Source: Clostridium_AQ sp900552125
GTDB taxonomy: Bacteria > Bacillota_I > Bacilli_A > Erysipelotrichales > Erysipelotrichaceae
Direction: 5' to 3' (one strand)
Length of the DNA: 64,000 nucleotides
Assembly (NCBI GenBank): GCA_037892765.1
Contig: JBBKBW010000007.1
Notes under the pieces: generated by a model
Databases searched by the model: none
What the model was told of the DNA's origin: nothing
The model's input: only the letters and a program-made list of their open reading frames with translations
Part shown: piece by piece, positions 59,580 through 64,000 of the stretch
Layout of the letters: the number at the start of each line of letters is the position of its first letter
Position numbering within the stretch: position 1 is the first letter of the stretch
Position numbers and translations under genes: made by a program

Positions 59580-59613
59580 ACAAGTGTAAGAAGGATAAAG
59601 GAAGGTGAACTTT

Positions 59614-60690
59614 ATGAAACTAAAAGATTTATCAAAACAAATGAAAGCAATGATCGCGGCAGGTGTGGCAGTAGTTGTTGTAGGTGGAGGAATAATTATC
59701 ACGAATGCGACATCACAAAACACTCAAATAAACGCTAATCAGGCAAAAGAAATTGCTTTGAAAGATGCAGGTGTTAGTTCAAACGATGCAACATTTAGTA
59801 AAGCTGCATTGGAAAAAGAAGATGGAAGAACTGTATTTGATGTTGAATTTAAAACAAAAGATAATTCATATGAATATACGATAGCATCTAATGATGGAGA
59901 TATCATAGATCGTAATGTAGAAGCATTAAATAAGGCAACAAATACAGATGCAGCAGCTTCTATCACATTAGAAGAAGCAAAAGCAAAAGCACTTTCTGAT
60001 GCAGGTGTAAAAGAAAGTGATGTAACTTTCACAAAAACAGAAAGTAAAACAGATGATGGACAAGAAGTATATGAAATCGATTTTAGAGATTCAACTAAAA
60101 AATATGATTATACAATTGTGAAAAATGGAGGAAAAATTATTGAAAAAGAGAGTGAAAGGCTTTCTACAAATCAATCCTCAAGTACTACTAGTTCAGCTAA
60201 CTCAAATAAAACAAATAATACAGCTAATAATAATTCCTCAACAAGCAATCTATTAGGCAAAGAAAAAGTAAAATCAATCGTATTAAGCGATGCTGGTGTT
60301 GCCTCTACAGATGCAGAATTCACAAAAATTAAATTAGAATATGAAGATGGTGTACAGGTGTATGATGTGAAGTTTATGACATCAAGTATGGAATATGAAT
60401 ATGAAATTCATGCGAAAGATGGTACAATTCGTGAACGTAGCTCAGAAAAACTAGAAATAGCTAAGCAACCTTCATCTAATTATATTGGTGTAGATAGTGC
60501 TAAAAATACAGCTTTAAATCATGCTGGGTTAAGTGCCGGTTCAGTAACATTCACAAAAGCTAAATTAGAAAATGATGATGGAATTTCAGTTTATGAAATT
60601 GAATTCCGTCAAGGACAAATGGAGTATGATTATACAATTGATGCCACTAAAGGGACAATTCTTGAATGGGATAAAGATTACGATGATTAG
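59614..60690 (+). CDS. Membrane-anchored protein with four PepSY-like repeats
   Basis: The 358-residue protein has a short cytoplasmic N-terminus, one anchor helix (IAAGVAVVVVGGGIIITNA, about 15-33) and four repeats of about 60 residues. Each repeat has helix A(K)xxALxDAGV, a strand F(T)K and D(D)GxxVYxIxF then YxYTI. Repeats start near 42, 112, 218 and 294. A Ser/Asn/Thr-rich linker separates the second and third. PepSY domains are thought to restrain peptidases or bind the envelope. Control by the adjacent two-component system is suggested by promoter copy B. GAAGGTGA favours ATG 59614. Confidence 0.85.
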   Translation: MKLKDLSKQMKAMIAAGVAVVVVGGGIIITNATSQNTQINANQAKEIALKDAGVSSNDATFSKAALEKEDGRTVFDVEFKTKDNSYEYTIASNDGDIIDRNVEALNKATNTDAAASITLEEAKAKALSDAGVKESDVTFTKTESKTDDGQEVYEIDFRDSTKKYDYTIVKNGGKIIEKESERLSTNQSSSTTSSANSNKTNNTANNNSSTSNLLGKEKVKSIVLSDAGVASTDAEFTKIKLEYEDGVQVYDVKFMTSSMEYEYEIHAKDGTIRERSSEKLEIAKQPSSNYIGVDSAKNTALNHAGLSAGSVTFTKAKLENDDGISVYEIEFRQGQMEYDYTIDATKGTILEWDKDYDD

Positions 60691-60699
60691 TTAATAATA

Positions 60700-60745
60700 G
60701 ACCATAACGAATAGCGTTGATAAGCTTGACCGTTATGGTCTTTTT
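60700..60745 (+). terminator. Terminator after the PepSY gene
   Basis: GACCATAACG pairs with CGTTATGGTC followed by TTTTT. Confidence 0.85.
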
Positions 60746-60811
60746 ATGTTTATACTTGATTTATCAAATCATAATTTATAATATAATAACTAGGGAATTT
60801 GGAGGTAGAAT

Positions 60812-61000
60812 ATGGTAGATACAAAAGCAATTATACTTGCATTGTTTTTCCTTAAGGGAATTGATTGTATTTTAGTAGGAAATGAGATATCTTATTTCAT
60901 AGGAGTATTATTAATGATTGTGCCAGTATTGACATTTGTTAAAGAAATGATTTTGAAAAAGACAAATTCTTATTGGTTAATAAAAAATAAGAAGATGTAA
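60812..61000 (+). CDS. Small two-span membrane protein (62 aa)
   Basis: The 62-residue protein has two hydrophobic segments (about 6-24 and 28-46) and a basic tail (KKTNSYWLIKNKKM). TTGGAGGTAG lies just upstream of ATG 60812, a strong start. No family recognised. It is flanked by terminators on both sides, so it is a separate transcription unit. Confidence 0.65.
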   Translation: MVDTKAIILALFFLKGIDCILVGNEISYFIGVLLMIVPVLTFVKEMILKKTNSYWLIKNKKM

Positions 61001-61005
61001 ATAAA

Positions 61006-61045
61006 GAAAAACAATACCAATCTACATAGATCAGTATTGTTTTTT
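61006..61045. terminator. Bidirectional terminator
   Basis: AAAACAATAC pairs with GTATTGTTTT with A/T runs on both sides, between the small membrane protein and pnuC. Confidence 0.8.
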
Positions 61046-61049
61046 AGTA

Positions 61050-61760
61050 TTAAGATTCTAAAGCTAATTCCTGAGTACTCATTTGTTGTCTTTTCTGCAT
61101 TTTAGACCAATTCATGAATCCATATAAATCGTTAATAAAGAATACTATAAAACAGATTGTTACTGAGAAGTAAGAAGAATTAGCAAACGATGCCATAAGC
61201 CACAAAACAATTAATATAATATCATTTGCAGCATAGGCAGCTGCATAGAAAGGACTTCTACGAAAAGTTAGATATACAGCTAGAAAACTAGTAGTAACAG
61301 AAATAGTACTAGGAATAAGATTTGCAGTATGGAAAACCTTTAAGATAAAATAGAAAATAAATGTGATGATAGCTGTTAGAATAAACATAAATACAACTTC
61401 TTTTCCTTTTAAAACATTTACTTTCACTTCTGATTTATTTCCTTGATAAGGATTTCTTAACCATGAAATTAAAGAAAATAAAGCCATAGGGGCAGTCATT
61501 CCCACATAAGTAATCATTTCTCCATAATATGCAAATGTATAAGAAATTACACCGTAAAGAAGACTAAATATAACCATTAGAAATTGACCAAATGGATTAC
61601 CTTTTGCACAGAATATTAAAGAAGTGACTCCTATGAATGAAGCTACTAAAGTTAAATAGTTTTCTCTATCAAAGATCAAGAAAGAAGATAGAATAAATAG
61701 CATAGATACTGACCATAAGATAATTTCCTGTTTTGTAAAATAAGAATATAAATTAAACAT
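61050..61760 (-). CDS. pnuC: Nicotinamide riboside transporter PnuC
   Basis: The 236-residue membrane protein of the PnuC family has about seven spans. Conserved stretches are YAANDIILIVLW and FINDLYGFMNWSKMQKRQ (the Trp-Asn pair of the substrate channel). It imports nicotinamide riboside by facilitated diffusion for NAD synthesis. GGAGG seven bases before ATG 61760 fixes the start; an ATG at 61790 falls inside the leader terminator. A 100-nt structured leader with mutually exclusive hairpins precedes it. Confidence 0.88.
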   Translation of the reverse strand: MFNLYSYFTKQEIILWSVSMLFILSSFLIFDRENYLTLVASFIGVTSLIFCAKGNPFGQFLMVIFSLLYGVISYTFAYYGEMITYVGMTAPMALFSLISWLRNPYQGNKSEVKVNVLKGKEVVFMFILTAIITFIFYFILKVFHTANLIPSTISVTTSFLAVYLTFRRSPFYAAAYAANDIILIVLWLMASFANSSYFSVTICFIVFFINDLYGFMNWSKMQKRQQMSTQELALES

Positions 61761-61860
61761 AATAATACCTCCGTCAAAAAAAGCACCCATTACACATCTT
61801 CAAAGACCTATCGATGTGCAATGAATGCTATCGCATTCTCTACCCGGTGGCAGATTAATT
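61761..61860 (-). promoter_or_regulatory. Structured pnuC leader: unrecognised riboswitch or attenuator
   Basis: Minus-strand order: a small hairpin CUGCC-ACCG-GGUAG (about 61840-61855), then GAAUGC-GAUA-GCAUUC (61823-61838). A 16-bp terminator stem (61783-61828, with G-U pairs) is followed by seven U just before the ribosome site. The second hairpin shares GCAUUC with the terminator's 5' arm, so the two exclude each other. This is the layout of a ligand-controlled attenuator. It does not match the TPP, T-box or preQ1 patterns; an NAD+-related class is possible because pnuC is a known target of one. Confidence 0.65.
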
Positions 61861-61866
61861 TTCTAT

Positions 61867-61895
61867 ATGATAGCACGCTTTATTTTTGAAGTCAA
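61867..61895 (-). promoter_or_regulatory. Promoter of the pnuC leader
   Basis: Minus strand TTGACT (61890-61895), 17 bp, TATCAT (61867-61872). The predicted start near 61860 gives a leader of about 100 nt. Confidence 0.65.
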
Positions 61896-61990
61896 ATACA
61901 ACTTATTGATGGATTTTAGAAACATTTGAAAGAAGAAAAATAAAACCTTTTATAGTAATCGATAGAAATCTATGTTAAAATCAATTTGTT

Positions 61991-62054
61991 TCGTATAATT
62001 CGCTTGGTATGGTGCGAATGTTTCTACCCCAAACCGCTACTTTTGGGACTACGG
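61991..62054 (+). promoter_or_regulatory. Purine riboswitch, guanine type
   Basis: P1 UUCGUA/UACGGA; P2 UUCGC/GCGAA with loop containing GGUAUGGU; junction UGUUUCUAC; P3 CCCAAA/UUUGGG with loop CCGCUACU; then ACUACG. The TATGG and CCG loops are the kissing pair. The specificity base in ACUACG is C, which pairs with guanine (or hypoxanthine), not adenine. A terminator hairpin follows at 62097, giving repression by bound purine. Confidence 0.88.
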
Positions 62055-62096
62055 ACTAATCTTTATGTTATATTTTTAGGATATAAATGGATGATT

Positions 62097-62124
62097 GGTT
62101 CTCGCACAACGTGAGAGCCTTTTT
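62097..62124 (+). terminator. Riboswitch expression-platform terminator
   Basis: GGTTCTCGCAC, AAC loop, GTGAGAGCC (one bulged G, one G-U) then TTTTT, 23 bases before the NTPase start codon. Confidence 0.8.
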
Positions 62125-62146
62125 CTATGTAAAGGAGCTAAAATAT

Positions 62147-62656
62147 ATGAAGATATTTTTAACAGGACAGAAACAGATTGGAAAGTCGACTTGTATAAGA
62201 GAATGTGTTGAGGAATGTCATGTTTCAATATGTGGTTTTCAGACATTGCCTTATATGGTAGATGGTAAACGTATGGGGTTTTATCTTCATGCATTACATG
62301 ATATGGATCAACAGGATGTTTTGTTTTCCAAACAGCATGAGACATGGAATGAAGTAATACCAAATGTATTTGATACATATGGAGTAAGTATGTTGGAAAA
62401 AGCTAGTGCTTATACTGATCATGTAATGGTTTTAGATGAAATAGGACATTTAGAGAGAAATGATGAATTATATGTAAAAAAATTACTAGAAGTCATTGAT
62501 AAATTCCCAAACATTCTTGGTGTTTTAAAGAAATATGAGATACAATATATTCGAAGGATTGCGTCTAGAGAAGATGTTGTTGTATTGGATTTGGACACGC
62601 TATCTTATGAGGATGCAAAGGAGTTTATTATAAAAGAACTGGAGGAAGTAAAATGA
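62147..62656 (+). CDS. THEP1-like NTPase (nucleoside-triphosphatase family)
   Basis: The 169-residue P-loop protein has Walker A GQKQIGKST at residues 6-14 and Walker B VMVLDEIGHLE near residue 101. ICGFQTLPYMVDGKRMGFYL matches the NTPase_1/THEP1 family. It hydrolyses nucleoside triphosphates; its physiological role is unsettled. AAGGAG precedes ATG 62147, and the in-frame ATG at 62087 lies before the terminator. The stop overlaps the start of the binding-protein gene, so it belongs to the riboswitch-controlled importer operon. Confidence 0.85.
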   Translation: MKIFLTGQKQIGKSTCIRECVEECHVSICGFQTLPYMVDGKRMGFYLHALHDMDQQDVLFSKQHETWNEVIPNVFDTYGVSMLEKASAYTDHVMVLDEIGHLERNDELYVKKLLEVIDKFPNILGVLKKYEIQYIRRIASREDVVVLDLDTLSYEDAKEFIIKELEEVK

Positions 62657-63660
62657 TGAAAAAAATACTAACATTGGCAATGACCTTATGCTTAGCTGCT
62701 TCTTTAGTAGCATGTTCAAGCAAAGAGGCAACAAACACTGAACCAGCATCTAATGCAATTACAGTTACAGATCAGGCAGGTAGAACAGTGACACTTGATA
62801 AACCTGCAGAGAAAGTAATTAGCGGCTACTATATTTCCACAAGTACGATCATTGGTTTGGGACAAGAAGATAAGCTTGTTGGTGTGGAAATGAAAGCAGA
62901 TAAACGTGATATTTATAAATTAGCTGCACCTGAAGTATTAGACCTTCCTGGAATGGGGAATAAAAAATCATTTAATGTAGAAGCTGCTGCAGAAACAAAA
63001 GCAGATCTTGTAATTTTACCTGTAAGCTTAAAAGACTATGTGGATAAGATTGAAGCTTTGGGAATGAAGGTTTTATTAATCAATCCTGAAACAGAGGATG
63101 ACTATGATGAAGCAGTTAATATGATTGCGAAAGTCTTAGGTGCAGAAGAACAAGCAAAAGAGTATTTTGCACATCGTGATGAATTATTTGATACGTATAT
63201 TAAAGATATAAAAAATGAAAAGAATGTATATTTTGCGGGAACTGAAATCTTAAGAGGTGCAGGTTCTGATATGTATCAGGATGATTTATTAGAAGAAGCT
63301 GAAGCAGAAAATGTTATGGATGAAACTGGAGCAGGATGGAGTACGATTGATAAAGAAAGCTTATTACGTATGAATCCAGATGTTATTTTCTTGGAACAAG
63401 ATGGTGTGACTACTGATTCAGTATATCAGGATGCTTCCCTAGCAAATATTAATGCAGTAAAAGATCAGCAGGTTTATGTATTCCCTAGCTCATTAGAAAC
63501 ATGGGATACACCAAACTTATCAAGCTGTTTAGGTACATTATGGGCATATGCGACTTTATATCCTGATCAATTATCTATAGATACAGTAAAACAGGAAGCA
63601 AAAGATTTTTATCAGAAATTCTATGATATTCAAGTAGAGGATCAAGATTTAGGTTTATAG
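62653..63660 (+). CDS. FecB/TroA-type ABC transporter substrate-binding lipoprotein
   Basis: The 335-residue lipoprotein has its signal peptide ending LVAC (Cys21). The fold follows the FecB/BtuF class: ITVTDQAGRTVTLDKPAEKV, then ADLVILPVSLKDYVDKIEAL, cited in part, and ending DTVKQEAKDFYQKFY. The ligand may be a corrinoid, siderophore, or molybdate/tungstate-type oxyanion; sequence does not decide. Control by a guanine riboswitch hints at a cofactor tied to purine metabolism, e.g. molybdenum for a purine hydroxylase (inference). GGAGG lies seven bases before the ATG. Confidence 0.85.
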   Translation: MMKKILTLAMTLCLAASLVACSSKEATNTEPASNAITVTDQAGRTVTLDKPAEKVISGYYISTSTIIGLGQEDKLVGVEMKADKRDIYKLAAPEVLDLPGMGNKKSFNVEAAAETKADLVILPVSLKDYVDKIEALGMKVLLINPETEDDYDEAVNMIAKVLGAEEQAKEYFAHRDELFDTYIKDIKNEKNVYFAGTEILRGAGSDMYQDDLLEEAEAENVMDETGAGWSTIDKESLLRMNPDVIFLEQDGVTTDSVYQDASLANINAVKDQQVYVFPSSLETWDTPNLSSCLGTLWAYATLYPDQLSIDTVKQEAKDFYQKFYDIQVEDQDLGL

Positions 63661-63661
63661 T

Positions 63662-64000
63662 ATGAAAAGCAAATTTTGGCTTTTACTTATATTGGTGATT
63701 GTGGCAGCATGTTCCTTATGTATGGGAAGATACGGCAGCAGTATTTCAGAAATCTGGCATGCACTTTTATTATCAGGCGATGAAATTACGAAGTCTCTTG
63801 TTTGGAATCTTCGTTTACCTCGTATTTTATTGGTATGCATCAGTGGAGCAGCATTAGCAATATCAGGTATTGTATATCAGACTGTTTTCCAAAACCCCTT
63901 AGCAAGTGGTGATGTGATAGGGGCAAGCAGTGGTTGTTCCTTAGGTGCTACATTTGCGATTTTGATGTTTTCCAATGCGTGGGCAACAGAGCTTTCTTCC
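63662..64000 (+). CDS. FecCD-family ABC permease (partial, runs off the window)
   Basis: The first 113 codons are visible. Hydrophobic N-terminal helix (FWLLLILVIVAACSLCMG), LRLPRILLVCISGAALAISG and YQTVFQNPLASGDVIGASSG are the FecCD signatures. It starts one base after the binding-protein stop. It is the permease of the same importer; the ATPase is presumably beyond the window. Confidence 0.9.
   Translation, partial: MKSKFWLLLILVIVAACSLCMGRYGSSISEIWHALLLSGDEITKSLVWNLRLPRILLVCISGAALAISGIVYQTVFQNPLASGDVIGASSGCSLGATFAILMFSNAWATELSS

Noticed and set aside
59739..60032. 97-codon minus-strand frame inside the PepSY gene
   Set aside because: It is antisense to the repeats of a well-supported gene and lacks a ribosome site.
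62087..62146. Upstream ATG extending the NTPase by 20 residues
   Set aside because: It precedes the riboswitch terminator, has no ribosome site and would encode the terminator hairpin.

Overview
The window is AT-rich, densely packed DNA from a low-GC Gram-positive (Bacillota) bacterium. Strong AGGAGG-type ribosome binding sites, short U-tailed terminators, lipobox lipoproteins, PRD/PTS regulation, GHKL/LytTR signalling and the acetylated branch of lysine/diaminopimelate synthesis all support this. An anaerobic gut Erysipelotrichia-type organism is a reasonable guess, but no rRNA or other species marker is present. No tRNA, rRNA, CRISPR array or insertion sequence was seen.

Layout. 0-5.5 kb: HAD phosphatase, LysR regulator, flavodoxin/ferredoxin protein, aldo-keto reductase, a decayed esterase lipoprotein and a RibD-like reductase. 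5.6-12.4 kb: a cellobiose-type PTS operon (IIA, IIB, IIC, phospho-beta-glucosidase) facing a DUF3284 gene, followed by a LevR-like regulator whose AAA+ motifs have eroded. 12.6-16 kb: a queuosine-precursor transporter behind a preQ1-like leader, a small ribbon-helix-helix locus and a frameshifted PAS-GGDEF protein. 16-24.5 kb: a siderophore ABC importer under a DtxR-like box, an ArsR/permease/thioredoxin/arsC cluster with two matching operators and a nonsense mutation in arsC, a DEAD-box helicase and ferritin. 24.5-33 kb: an ABC pair, M20 amidohydrolase, aminotransferase plus Lrp regulator, a frameshifted ECF sigma factor with its followers, and a NUDIX enzyme.

33.1-38.4 kb is the most striking part. 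A MarR-controlled heterodimeric ABC exporter is flanked by two inverted copies of a roughly 480-bp unit. Each copy carries a 37-38 residue hydrophobic/charged ORF and, facing it, a promoter plus terminator for a roughly 62-nt RNA that is antisense to the ORF's 3' UTR. That RNA also matches a 9-nt target in the mRNA leader. This is the architecture of a type I toxin-antitoxin system, with a possible leader ORF starting exactly at the antisense target. I do not recognise the peptide family.

38.4-44 kb: LytTR regulator, GHKL-like kinase with missing ATP-binding boxes, MacB-type ABC transporter and a secreted protein. 44-52.5 kb: YigZ, a GH13-like protein with altered catalytic residues, a solute-binding lipoprotein, a YczE-like membrane protein, then dapH-dapB-dapF opposite an M20 deacetylase. 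52.5-56.5 kb: two small single-span proteins not found by length-limited ORF calling, an AlbA_2 regulator with an internal tandem repeat, an XRE membrane protein and a DUF1361 protein. 56.7-61 kb: an OmpR/histidine-kinase pair followed by two genes with duplicated promoter modules (a lipoprotein and a four-repeat PepSY protein). 61-64 kb: pnuC behind an unrecognised structured leader, then a guanine-type riboswitch with terminator ahead of an NTPase and a FecBCD-type importer that runs off the window.

Four genes carry lesions (esterase, PAS-GGDEF, arsC, ECF sigma). They may reflect gene decay, phase variation or assembly error.
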